This document shows positions 33,401-44,173 of a stretch of 64,000 bases of DNA, one piece after another. The position numbers were made by a program, and so were the translations under genes. Source of the DNA: Trichaptum fuscoviolaceum (lineage: Eukaryota; Basidiomycota; Agaricomycetes; Hymenochaetales; Trichaptaceae); the NCBI GenBank assembly GCA_910574455.1, contig CAJSYZ010000009.1, forward strand, positions 2,745,040 through 2,809,039, read 5' to 3'. Within the stretch, counting starts at the first letter, position 1. Each line of letters starts with the position of its first letter. The notes under the pieces were generated by a model that was not told the origin of the DNA, did no database searches, and saw only the letters and a program-made list of their open reading frames with translations.

Positions 33401-34725
33401 AAAACCCGGACAATGAGTTCATCAGCACACTGTGGGGGAAAGTGTTTGATTCTGTGGAACTAAGTTACGAAACACAGTTCGCCGACATCTGTTCTCTAGT
33501 TGAGTCATTCTTAGTTATCTTCAAGTTACCTTTACCAGATTGAGATGCAATCCTTGTATTTCAGGCGGCCCAGAGATGCTCTGATAGCTGGCGCAAGAAA
33601 CTGTTTGAGAAAGCTGAGCATTCAGTTGCGAGTTTTATCAGCAGCGAACAATCAAAGTCAATGCAAAACGAAGCAATTGTGAAGACGTTGCAGACGCTAG
33701 TTGATAAGAAGAAAGCCGAACCGTTTCTATGGGAAAGCTGGTATAGTATGGAGAGGGTAAGTAAAAGAGTATTTATTGTCGCATTTTGTGTCCATGTATT
33801 GACCCTAAATGTACAGAAGCAAGGACTGTTCTGCTCTGACCTTGTGGTCTCAGTGTTGTCCGTACACATTGTATTGGCCATGGGTCGGCATAAAATACTG
33901 GACAGAAACACCATAGGAAAGCCTATCGGTGCCCTCGCCCTTGCGGCAACAGCGGTATCTATTTTTTTCAGTACTTATATTGTCCTTATTCGCTGATCTT
34001 CTCATGGATAGGTCAAGGTTGCCATTGATAAACAGGTGGCTCGGTTGCAAAATATCAAAGAAGAACTTGGCGGCGCTGAGTGGTATTTCACTAGCGCTCT
34101 GTGGCAGCCTCATACGGACGACTATGTTAACTTGTTGTCGAATCCCTCTTTCTTCACTGAATCAAACTGGGAAAAGGTTCGATCCCGCCTCCTAGCTTAC
34201 GATGCCAGTACAGATATCGATACGAGAAAGAACACCGAACTTGTTGGATCGGGTATCACTGGCAGGGACTTTTCCTTGTACTTTGACATCGTAGATGCAG
34301 ATTCGACCTGCGAGAAAGCGTATGACGAAGGCGCTGGTAATTGGGAAGACGGGAGCGATGATAAGGGCGACGAGCGTGAAGGAGCTGAGCATAGAAGCGA
34401 TGTTGAAGGTGATGCAGAGGACGAGGATGCCGATGCTAAAGGAGATGACGACCTGAGTGAGAGCGGGTACGAGGGCGCTGACAAGATTGAGGGCGAGGGC
34501 GAGGACGAGGGCGCGGACGAGGACGAGGGCGCGGACGAGGACGAGGGCGCGGACGAGGACGAGGGCGCGGACGAGGACGAGGGCGCGGACGAGGGCGCGG
34601 GCGCGGACGAGGACGAGGACGAGGGCGCGGACGAGGGCGCGGAGAAGGATCCAGGCGGAGATGGCGATAATGAGGAGGACGACGCTTCAAAATGGGATTC
34701 GGCCACGGACTGCGTAGACTTCTAA
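30432..34725 (+). CDS. unrecognised multi-exon protein with charged coiled-coil N-terminus and acidic repeat tail
   Basis: Exon 1 (30432-30909) encodes 'MSTRRQTRAKNNNQHPGAVV' and then about 110 residues of Lys/Glu/Ala-rich coiled coil ('LREKEEKDKRKVQQAARRDE'). Exon 2 runs 30964-31438 (KPAKKARKEDPKGELPF). Between 31500 and 33200 a chain of very short exons codes basic, NLS-like pieces ('DIIVTKNRKRKSPPDI', 'DLSKKRKPSDTPYRPV'). Exact borders there are not settled. A globular part follows at 33220-34150: 'SITPWQNPDNEFISTLWGKV', 'KKAEPFLWESWYSMER', 'KPIGALALAATA', 'EWYFTSALWQPHTDDYV'. The last exon, ending at 34725, closes with an acidic DEGADE repeat tract. The general plan resembles proteins common near transposons in Agaricomycetes (from memory, unverified). 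It is divergent from the Plavaka transposase and may be a passenger gene. Confidence 0.55.
34501..34590 (+). repeat. 18-bp tandem repeat, five perfect copies, coding
   Basis: The unit gaggacgagggcgcggac is repeated five times without change and then continues as imperfect copies to about 34650. In the gene's frame it encodes Glu-Asp-Glu-Gly-Ala-Asp. The unit has no stop codon in other frames, which creates spurious open frames of Arg-Pro, Arg-Thr and Ser-Ala repeats. Perfect identity suggests recent slippage and a length that varies between strains. Confidence 0.85.
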
Positions 34726-35764
34726 GGGCAAATCGTTCACTGGTGAGCCTCTTCGTTTCGTCTCTGTCCGTGCGCTCAATAACTTATTACCATCGACTCG
34801 CAGAGCAGCCTTCGTTTCTACTGGCACGCCAAAGAACATGCAGAATTGAAGGCACGGTAGCGAAATGGGCCTGCCACTGCCCGTGGCAGTGGTTCAGAAT
34901 CGTGTCGTGGCGGGTTCCATGATAGTGACTGCTATGCTTAGTCTTGTGTAAATGACTGATGTACTTGAACGCTGAGGCACTGATAGCTACTTACCGTTGT
35001 CTTATATTACTTCTGATGCAATGAAATACTTGGATCGTTCTTATGCACTTGAACTCTTGAGCACTGCAGTTTGTCTTACAACACTTGTCTCCTGCTGTAA
35101 TTAAAGGATGAAGCACTGAAGCACTGGAGCACTGGGGTACAGATTGCCTGAAACACTTAGAGCACTGATTCAGCCAACTCGCCCTTATTTCAGCCAACTG
35201 GTCCTGAATAATGGGAGGACATGCATGAATAAGTGCGGTTTGCCTTATTCAGACTTCAAGTCACTCAGGACGTTTAAGTAACGCTTAAGTCACTTTCAGC
35301 AGAAAGTAGTTTCCCTGATGAAGCAGCAAGTGCAGATCATGAGAATGCGGGGAATGCGGGGAAGGGACACTCTTGTCGGTAAATCCGAACGAGCATAGCC
35401 GGAGCCGTGTCTATAATCCCGTGGCTACACCAGTGCCAATTCAAGTTGCTTCCCTCGCAGTAAGTGGCGAAGTTTGCAAACGTACGTATCAAAGGTGATC
35501 AATTGAGTAGGCGCGTTAAGTATGTCGGCTTGAGTGCAATCACTTGAGTACGCGTAGACAAATTGCCAACGGTGGCGAATTCAAGTTGAACTAAACATGA
35601 AAGAGGAATCATACGATATTCTGAGTCTATGAGAGTCTACCGTAAATACATCTGAAACACAATCCTCCTCAGGTAAGGTGGTAGATAATACAGGTTGCGC
35701 AGATAAGAATATGTGAGTGCAAAGCGAGAAAATGAAACAGAGATATATACCCAAGGAAAAGTAA
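34726..35764. other. non-coding flank with dyad and short repeats
   Basis: No gene. It holds the inverted repeat CCACTGCC-cgt-GGCAGTGG at 34874-34892, a run of gcactga/gcactgg repeats at about 35110-35170, two ttcagccaact copies near 35170-35200, and two CAACTTGAATT-like sites on the minus strand near 35440 and 35580. These motifs match the left block at 22-23 kb and may mark the right flank of a large transposon. Confidence 0.45.
34874..34892. repeat. inverted repeat CCACTGCC-cgt-GGCAGTGG
   Basis: Perfect 8-bp arms with a 3-bp spacer. It is related to the TGCCAGTG dyads at 22611-22626 and 30253-30268. Confidence 0.6.
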
Positions 35765-36920
35765 CTAGGAATCTTGAAGTAGCTTTGGAATAACTTTAAC
35801 CAAGTTATCAAAAGAAAAGTACTGAGTTAGTCGCTCGATATCTCTTGGGTTTTCCACCAACACGAATTTTGAGATGTTGTTTCCCCGATAAAATGCAATT
35901 GCGACTTGATATTGCTCCATGTACTGAACATCGTTCACGTTGCACTCTTGCTGACATCGGAACAGCCGAAACTCCCAGCCTAGGAGCTGTTGTTTGTCGA
36001 CGCGTATCCAGTTCTCAGGGACATTGACTTCTATCCGAGACAAGTCGAAGCCGACAGGTTGACCAAGTCCGCTGATCAATGCCTCCTTAATAGTCAGCAT
36101 GGTGATCAGTCGAGTGAGGAGCTTGTCTTCATTTACGCCGGAGAGCATTTCGACTTCTATGGGCGTTAACTGCAAGGGATTGATGATGGCGAAGAGTAAC
36201 AGCATATGAATCGGTGATGGATCAGCCAATTGAGAAATATGTGCATGCGAAGAAACTGACCTTGTGTTGTAGTGACTGCGCCCACTGAGGAACCGGTACA
36301 TTATCGGATGTAATTCTTTTCACGCTAAGGCCAATATTTACAACTTGATGTCGTTTGCCTTGTGCAGCAGCCATGACTACCATGTTCGCATCATACGAAG
36401 TTGCGTAACCCATCATAGAGTTCAAATGCTTTGACGGATGCATCCCTTCTGCATTCTTGAAGAACATCAGTTATTCGTAAAGAAAATATACAAAGCAAAG
36501 AGAAAAACCTTTTCTATCCACTTTTTCCCTCGTTCTGTCGAAAATGCGGTCCATTTGGTCCGAGGTACACGCTGTTGTCTCATCATCAGAAGCGGCATAA
36601 TATTGGCAACGATCTCTCCTATGTCATGATCTGGACTTCAGTTGTTTGAAGGAAGCGGAAACGTGCGGAAACTTCGTACTCACGTAAAGTATCATAATTT
36701 CGTGGTGAGTCTCTCAACCTTTGAGCAAGGGGAGTATCAGGCCACGCTTCAAGAACAGCATTATGGCATGTCATGTATTCCTGGAAAAAGACAGAGAAAC
36801 CGAGTTAGTATTCAGGATAAACTTTCATGATAGAAGAGACATCTGACGAACTTCATCACGTACTTGCTCTGAGATAGCCGGTGTTATCGTGCAGCACCAG
36901 CAAAGTACTGGAACATCCAT
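35765..36920 (-). CDS. 4'-phosphopantetheinyl transferase-like protein
   Basis: A multi-exon gene starting 'MDVPVLCWCCTITPAISEQV' at ATG 36920. Phosphopantetheinyl transferases move phosphopantetheine from CoA to a Ser of carrier proteins in PKS, NRPS, FAS or aminoadipate reductase. The family signal is 'MLTIKEALISGLGQPVGFDL' followed by 'SRIEVNVPENWIRVDKQQL' and 'GWEFRLF', matching the KEA motif and the following strand. The upstream region 'YATSYDANMVVMAA' fits the SHDN-like strand. The metal-site strand reads 'QVVNIGLSVKRI' where the family has GxD, so Ser stands for the expected Asp. The Trp/Phe before KEA is also Thr. Introns lie near 36840-36770, 36680-36620, 36510-36470 and 36260-36173. 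It may be a degenerate or divergent member. No carrier-protein enzyme lies in this window. Confidence 0.7.
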
Positions 36921-38639
36921 TGCTTTAGGAGTATCGTAGTGAGAGATATGTGCTGGCTGGGATATAAGCTGTGGTCGCTTTATGAAATTCGGTAATGCTG
37001 GCCTAGCTGTGCGCGGTTGTCGACTGAAGCACAAAGATAACAAGCACTGAGGACTGAGTTGATCTTTTAGTATTCCCCTCAGTGTCGTCTGCAGTGATCG
37101 TGCTTGACTCCGTTATATAGAGTTGCAATACAAATGCTAGGCCGCTGGGCCTAGTGCTAATGGCAACCTCTTGGGTATGGCAACACTAAGTGGCAAAGTT
37201 GGTCGTAGTGGAACCGATGGTCGCGGAAGGAGACCAAGATTATCTAGAAAAAGATCAAGGACGTCAGAGTCAAGAAGAGGATGGCTCGAACGCGTAAGGC
37301 GCATACGGGATACGGACCTTACGTTGAGTCTGTTTTACGCACTTTTATATTACACTCCAAGTCCGAATCTATTTGAACGTAAAAGTCATAAAAAAACCAT
37401 GCATGTTCTCAATGATTGCATATAGTGTGCGTATACAAACTCATTCATGAGTAGGGATAGTTAATACCTGGAGTTCATGGTGGGCGACATTGCGTGTAAG
37501 ATGAATGTTGCTGCACAGAGCGCGGCGGACGTGACACCGTGACTCTCAGGCTGAAAAAGAACAGCCTTAATTCAAATATATTTCCTAATTTGGAAAGATC
37601 GGGGATATGACGGCTGGAATGGAACAGCGACGACTCCCACTCTGAGTTTGTTGTGTTCTATTCCTACACTCCGAGTCAACGTCTTGGATTTTCCGCTTCT
37701 TGGTTGCGTTTTGCCATTCATTGCGGCAATACGTTCAACCAATTTCACTGAAGCTTCCTAACTTGATCTTCTGAGTCAAGCTTCAACATTAACATGTCAA
37801 AAAGGTATGTGTGAACAACGGTCTCGACGGTCAAAATCTGTTTTAAATATGCGTTAAAGAGTTCAAGCTCAACACCTCGTTTCATACATGAGGCGGATAG
37901 CAACGTTGGGCCCTGAGCGCCGAGGACAGCGGTCATGCTAAGGAAGGATGAGCACAGGAACACATTATGTTTGCAAGGAGGGGGGAATGGCTTATCGATC
38001 GTGTTATCGTTTGATCAGCTGGTGCAAGGAGCATGGGAGCTCAAAGGGATCCATCAGGCCTGTCCAAATACCGAGGCCGAAACACTCAGTCAGCTGCCGT
38101 AGCACTACGTGTGCTTTGAATAGCATCCACAGGTGCGCGCTTCTAACTTCTGGAGATCAAGTTTCTAGAGACGTTTATATTGGCTGCCCCAAGGCGCATG
38201 GGCTCAGATCGAATTCTAGTCAGGACATCTGCCGGTTCTCGTGTGAAGGTAGATAGAATTTCAAGATTTGTGATGCTCTCGTGATACACATTAATGATTC
38301 TTATCTAGTAATATACGTTCTAAACAAGCTTCCTCCTTCAAGAGACGTACTCCAGAAGCTGTGCATGCCATAGGTCAATAATCTCAAGTATTAAATTGTG
38401 AGAGTTTTTGATTGCTCTGTATGAAACATTTACTGGGAAGGTATTGCGGGAATGAACTTTAGGATGCAGAATTATTGTGCGAGGGGGACATTTTCTGCTC
38501 CTATCAATTTCATACACAATGATGCGAGACTCATATCGTGGTTCTCTGTGTCAAGGCCGAGCGCAGGGTGCTTGCGCAAACGTTTGGTGCATAGATTGAT
38601 TTACCAAGGCCAGCGACTCGCGGAGGGAGCCCTATCGTG
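36921..38639. other. gene-poor segment
   Basis: This contains the promoter of the transferase-like gene. The open frames are short and unconvincing, and no domain or repeat family was recognised. Confidence 0.35.
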
Positions 38640-39240
38640 ACCTGCTCATTAATTGCAATACCTCAGCAGCGAATGTGTGCGCTCAGGTTGCGTATAACAG
38701 CACAGCTTTCCGTCCTCCATCCTCAACCGCTCGAATGTCATGTTCAACGGCAGATTGATCGGCACGCCCAGTGCGCGTATGTATTGCAATGCCCTGTATG
38801 ACACTTCCTGGATGCTAGGCCTCTTTTAATTTCCGACATTATGCCAGAGCAGCTCAACCAGAGGTGCAGGACGATTAGGTGGCGTCACCTCAAATCGTGC
38901 TTCTGCGATCGAAGATATTGGCGTCTGCAACCACGTTACAGAGCCGTGGGGGTAGAAGCATCACGGCGACATCGAAGCGGTGGTGGATTTTCCTGAGAGT
39001 GTCAGCCCACGTAATGCGATTTGCGACCGAGACCCAGGGCTTGATATTCTCAATTATGTATGCGTCAGCCATTCAAGAGCGGCATTCGGAAGCAGGACGC
39101 TTTGAATACAAGAGAATGCGGCGATCATCGCTACTGCACGTTCGTTAGCTGCGGACAGGCCAATACAGTCCCCATCATTCTACGACTCGGAAGCGTGGTT
39201 GCCAAACACATCGGTTGTTTTACGAAGATCTAGAGACAGG
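38640..39240 (-). pseudogene. decayed coding remnant, family not recognised
   Basis: Reading the minus strand gives a chain of natural-looking protein pieces in three frames: 'DLRKTTDVFGNHASES', TAG, 'NDGDCIGLSAANERAVAMIA', 'VLLPNAALEWLTH', shift near 39063, 'YIIENIKPWVSVANRITW', 'IHHRFDVAVMLLPPRLCNVV', shift near 38900, 'EARFEVTPPNRPAPLVELLW', TAA, and 'RPSIQEVSYRALQYIRALGV' up to 'MTFERLRMEDGKLCCY'. Two frameshifts and two in-frame stops break about 190 codons that would otherwise be continuous. I cannot name the family. It looks like a recently decayed gene or part of a degraded element. Confidence 0.5.
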
Positions 39241-40143
39241 CAACGTCAAGATATGAGATTATCTATATACTGGTGTGAAAAAGACGAGAACTCACAAACA
39301 TATGGTGCGTAACTATATCATGAGTACATTTGAACCCGCCCGATAGCCTTCAGAGACATGTGCTCGCACCCGGGCCCGCCGATTGGTTTGGAACGATCGG
39401 TTTCTCTTAGGCCATGGTGTTTACTTCGGCAACTTGCTTCTCAGAGATGGAAAGGCGGCGGTGGGGGATGCATGGAGAGAACCGGAGTGACGATCGCCGT
39501 GCTCGACCGACCGTCGAAGACACTGTAGACGCGCAATGAAAGAAAGTTACGAAGCTGGCACAGCTCCGAAAACCCCCTCGACTTGCCCCCATCAAAGCAA
39601 ACGTCGACGTAAAAAATATAGATGCGTCAGACATTAACGAAGCGAACAAAGAGCCTTAGAAGAGTGCTTGCGGGATGCCGCACATTCCGAAGCCCCTCAG
39701 AGCTCTTTGTGCTGACGCGACCATCGCCCTGGCCCATCCGCACGCATATAGCAGAGTCATAGGTGCATCAAATCAGCCACTCGGCAAAGCACACGCAATA
39801 AAGATAGCAGAACGACATACGTACCCGAAGGAGATTACCACGGTAGATCTTTGGCACTATCTTCTGAGTATGGTTGGGTAGAGAAGAAGGTTTGTTGATA
39901 GAAGTATCGAAGTCCACTTCAATACCGGGCAACTCCAGCAAAGGGTCTGGATTGAAGATAGTGATGACTCACACTTCCAGGCAGCCAGATCAAAAATAGC
40001 ACGAATGTTAAGGTACGCAAGGAGGTTATAATGGTATCATTCGAATTATATGTCGTACGTCATTTGAGTATCAATAACGTTAAGAGAAGGGTCTACTAAT
40101 GTAAAGAAGTAACAATCCCAAGGCAAGATCTGAGCACGAAATC
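39241..40143. other. intergenic, no supported gene
   Basis: Short frames on both strands (for example plus 39675-39881) show no domain or conserved motif. The right part is the 3' flank of the GH79 gene. Confidence 0.35.
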
Positions 40144-42510
40144 TCACCACACTGCGCTACCGCTTACAGCTAAAGCCACCGCACCAATAGCGATCGCGCA
40201 TATGCATACAGTGACTTTAGGCAGGACATCACGGAGGCCTGCGCTACCGCTACTGCTACCCGGGCTCGTGCTCCCTAATTTCCAGGAAGAGCCGCCGTGG
40301 CCATTTGAAGTGGCAAGCACCAACGTGTCTACTGTTGCGGTGTTCGTCAACTTAGTGACGGCCGTCGTGGCAAACGTGGCGGTAGTGGTCCCCTCTGATC
40401 CCTTCAATGCATCATCCGTGAGGAAGACGACAGCAACACCAGGCGCAGGTACTTGGATAGCACAAGTGTTTGCGTTTTGGTCGCAGTTGATGGTTTTCAC
40501 ATCTTCCGTGCCCATGAAACGGCCATCTGACGCAAATGTTGTTCCAAAGGTCTAGAAAATGCGAAGACTTCAGAATTGTTTTTACTAATCAAGGTGATAG
40601 TCAATCGTACCTGACCTGCCCAAGTGAAGTTGTTGATCTGAGCCACAGAATCCGACAGGAAATACCTTTATTGTTCTGATAAGTAGTCTACCCGTGATAG
40701 TATTCAATCAGAACTTACTTGACTTTAACGGACGCCGGGACAGCATTCGGCTGACCGGTCTGCCCACCGCCGATGTTAATATTAGCAGTGTAGGTCGAGG
40801 CACCTGAGGGATCGGTGATATAGTTGAATAGAACAAGTCTTGTGGGTGCGCCGTTCTCATATATTCCATAAGCAGGCGTAAAAATATCCGCATTGTTAGC
40901 GAATAGATCCAGAACCTGTGCATTTCCAGAGCTACCGAGGATCTCAGCCATAATGACGCTTGAATAATACACGGCGCCGATAGTCCATTGGCGGAAAGTG
41001 GAAACGTTGGTAGGCGGAGGAGTGAACGGCTGGTGCGAGCAGTAAGTATACTTTGCTGAAAAAACATGAAAAATAAATTTACGTTGTAATACACATTCTG
41101 ACCACCAACGTGAAGGAGTGCACCACTGAAGTTGGAATACGCCATCTGTAATCCATAGTCAAGCGCCCAGAGAGCAGCACCGAAGCTGTTGCTAACTCCG
41201 GGGAAGCCACCGCACGATGCCGTGTTTGTCTCAAACATAATGAAAGGCTTGCCTAATGTCTGGGCGTACGCGGTTGAGTTCAGGTACGGCTGCACAATAG
41301 ACTGGCCAGAGGTATGATTCAGGAAGTCCGAGAATACTTGTTGCGGCGGGTGGAATGTTCCGACCTGGTACTGGGGCCAGCAGTTATCCGTAGGATACTT
41401 TTCGACTGAAAGCATCTTGAGCTCCGGGTGGTTTGTCGCGAATCCGACGTCCCACACCATCTCGGGCGTCCAGTCACCCATGGCGATACTCGGGCCAATG
41501 AGTAGTTGCTTGTCTGTAGCGCTAGAGTCTTTCTCAAGTGCAGCAGCGACGGCACCAAATTCTTGATCATAATTACTCGGACCGTAGCCGTCGAGCCTAT
41601 GTCCATGGCGGAAGTATAGATCCGGCTCGTTGCCGACTTGCAGGCCCTTTAGTTTATCGCCTAGAACTTTCATTCCGACATCAGCTATCTCGAGACGCAA
41701 GTTCGTCGTGTCATTCAGAGGGACTCCGAGATACCACTCGACGTTGACAAGGGAAGAAACGTTTCCAAGCATGTACAAAACGTCCGGAGTGAACATGGTT
41801 GGCGGAGTGTCGGTCTATTAAGTACAGGTCAGTCAGGTAGGTCCAAAGGCATGTTCGGAGGATAACTGACCGGGTTTGATGTATTGTTGTAGTCCTTCTC
41901 CAAAATACGGTTGTTCGGGAGTGAATCCACCAGTGTGGCAGTTTCTTGGGTATTTCCGCCTACACGAACCTGGACCTTTCCTCCTCGTGCCGCGATGTTT
42001 GCCATCAGATTCAAGAACGGGGGGAAGATATGTGTACTTCATTATTTCCGTGAGCGAGACATTCACTTAAAACAAGTAAAATAAAATAATCCGTAAACTC
42101 ACGAGTTCTTGCCAACTATAACAACGCGTAAACAATGTTAGCAAGACGCGTCATATAAATAGAACTATGATCAAATCCGTCTACTCACTGACTTGAGTTA
42201 TCACGGAAAACTCGATGCTAAATCCATAAAAGTTGCCCTCCTGCTTGATGCTCATTCCAGTTGTTCCACTGCTTAAAAGTTGGATATTGAAATTCATGCT
42301 GGGAAGCGGGTTAGGCACCGCAGGTGGCTGGAGGACAGTCGGATCATATGCGCCCAACCCAGCACCCGTGTAGTCTGCGGCAGCGGCGGAAGTCGTGCTC
42401 GTAACCTGCCCAAGTGCGGCCTGCCCAGGGGTGTTATATAGAGTCACAGAGGCATTTGCGAGAGTAGAACATAGAGTAAATATTAACGAAAGGACGTCTT
42501 TCTTGCGCAT
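40144..42510 (-). CDS. secreted glycoside hydrolase family 79 (beta-glucuronidase-type), probably GPI-anchored
   Basis: The protein starts with a signal peptide (MRKKDVLSLIFTLCSTLANA). The (beta/alpha)8 catalytic domain has 'MNFNIQLLSSG', 'ANIAARGGKVQVRVGGNTQE', the acid/base region 'GLQVGNEPDLYF' and the nucleophile region 'GKPFIMFETNTASCGGFPG'. A C-terminal beta-sandwich typical of GH79 follows ('AVYYSSVIMAEILGSSGN', 'RLVLFNYITDPSGAST'). The protein ends with a Ser/Gly linker and a hydrophobic tail (VTVCICAIAIGAVALAVSG), a likely GPI-attachment signal or membrane anchor. Family enzymes release glucuronic acid or 4-O-methyl-glucuronic acid from arabinogalactan-type glycans. Introns separate at least six exons, for example near 42090-42180, 41820-41870 and 41045-41085. 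Both active-site Glu are present, so it is probably active at the cell surface. Confidence 0.88.
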
Positions 42511-43338
42511 CTTGAAGAGAGACTAGGAGAGGTGGTAGTCGTTGGGGGGAAAGAAGGAAGGGAAGGGTAAAAAAGAGGGGACACACAAGAGAATGACGAG
42601 TGAGCTGGGCAGGCTTGGAAGCGACCAGAGTCTGTCCGCCAAGGCTGCAAACCAAGTACTCCGCCGCTGCCACTGGCAATGTCCGTGACTGTGACTGCAA
42701 GTATGACTTTAAGATATTCACGACTGTCACATAGCACACCGTTCAAGTTCTCTTTAAAAGCGCTTTCTTTCTTCTTCTTCCCTATGTTGGTATAGCACAT
42801 ATCGTTTCACTCATTATATTCTTTGCCATACAAACTCAGCTAGAAGAGTATGGGACAAAGTGTTGTAGTATCATAATACTCTATTATTACGTAAGCAAAT
42901 AACCCTCTTTCAAGTTCAAGTCTATATTTGGAAACCTGCTCGTTGAGTGCATGTTTGACACCAACAGCCATCTGCGTTCCCTTCAAATCAGAATGAAACC
43001 TCCACCACAAGTCCTACTATAAAACTGCAATTACGCCTGGAGGAAACTTTATTTTTCAGCAGCCACCCGAATTTTTCGCCTGCGCACCTTAACTAAATCC
43101 ATCGGGACGTCTGAAGTTCGAGCAAAAACATCAGTACACCCGATCACCTCACTGGCAGTCGCATCGGCTTCAATGCAGCACGGTACTGGTCAATGAAACC
43201 CGTTTTCGCAGGTGAGATAAGTCTGTATGAGTTTTCTCTATAACATTCTTCTCTCAAGTCTGACCTCAGACTGCTCTATTGACTCCGACGCTGACGGGTA
43301 TGTGACCTTGTTGCAGCTCGTACAGCTCAATTCTATTT
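42511..43338. other. intergenic
   Basis: Promoter side of the GH79 gene and 3' side of the ABM-type gene. CT-rich tracts occur at 42530-42600 and 42760-42785. No gene was seen. Confidence 0.4.
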
Positions 43339-44173
43339 TTACTTCACAAGTTTGAAATGCCTGACTTCAACAACTGCAAGACTCTTCAGCTGTGCAAGTA
43401 CTAGCTGGGCGTATTCCGGCTCGAGTGCTTTATGGTGAGTCTACCAAGATTTGCATTTTTTTTAGTTTTTCGCGAAATCTAATTTTTTGGGAAACACACA
43501 CCTCAATTGTGTCCCAGCCGCACACATACACGTACTTACGGTCATTCTCCAATGTGATCCCATGTGAACTTGCAATTGCTCCAGGTGTCACTTTACAGCC
43601 TTTATGCATCATGTCGATGATCTTTTCAAACTCTTCCCGCGACGCGTCAGGTTTGAGGGTCGCGATCAACACCTCTGTCACGGGTGCCTCGAAGGATGCG
43701 TTTGCGGGGTACGGTCTTAGCGGGACGTGCAGGATACTCGCGACGGATTTTGCGAAATTCGAAACACCTGCGACGAACGATGGGTAAATCTTGCTTTTTT
43801 GGAATGCTTCGTGGTGCTTGAGTGACTGCCAGTCTGGTGGGATGATACGATACGTCAACGTGGATAGTATGGCGACTTGTCAGCACAAAGTTCTGTGCCA
43901 AAGCTCAAAGAACCCGGCGATACCTTGGACCCAAATCCCTGAGCTACCTTCTTCAATCTGCGAACCATGGTAGACCCTATTGCCGATTCGTCAGATGGTG
44001 ACGCATCGCTGGCTCTGGAGTGAAAGCACGTACCTCAAGCAACCATCCAAACCCTTAACGGTTCTTAATGCTTCTGCTTCTGCCTCGTTGGCTGTATGTT
44101 CAGAGAAGAAAACGAGTTCTGTTACGTCGTTATTCTCCGTGACGTACTCGGTGCACTCAGCTCCCGTGGCCAT
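43339..44173 (-). CDS. ABM-type dimeric alpha/beta-barrel protein
   Basis: A three- to four-exon gene starting at ATG 44173 (MATGAECTEYVTENNDVTEL). It appears to hold two ferredoxin-like barrel repeats of the antibiotic-biosynthesis-monooxygenase/stress-responsive type. The first has 'VTELVFFSEHTANEAEAEAL' and 'IWVQ'. The second has 'PVTEVLIATLKPDASREEFE' and 'RKYVYVCGWDTIETHHKAL', the latter formed across the last intron, and ends 'SLAVVEVRHFKLVK'. The first intron joins 'LDGCLR' to 'VYHGSQIEEGSSG' in phase. Such proteins bind small molecules or act as cofactor-free oxygenases. In fungi most are uncharacterised. No partner gene suggests a substrate. Stop TAA at 43341-43339. Confidence 0.7.

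Noticed and set aside
34197..34706. Long minus-strand frames of Ser/Ala/Pro repeats, and Arg-Pro and Arg-Thr frames on both strands
   Set aside because: They are produced by the 18-bp coding repeat, which has no stop in other frames. The plus-strand acidic frame continues a larger gene.
22100..34725. TET/JBP dioxygenase gene, sometimes linked to basidiomycete KDZ and Plavaka elements
   Set aside because: Neither passenger gene shows the HxD...H iron-binding pattern in a recognisable double-stranded beta-helix context.
20000..35800. Search for terminal inverted repeats and target-site duplication of the Plavaka element
   Set aside because: Only short subterminal motif similarity (CAACTTGAAT, TGCCAGTG) was found by eye. 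No convincing long inverted termini, so boundaries are not claimed.
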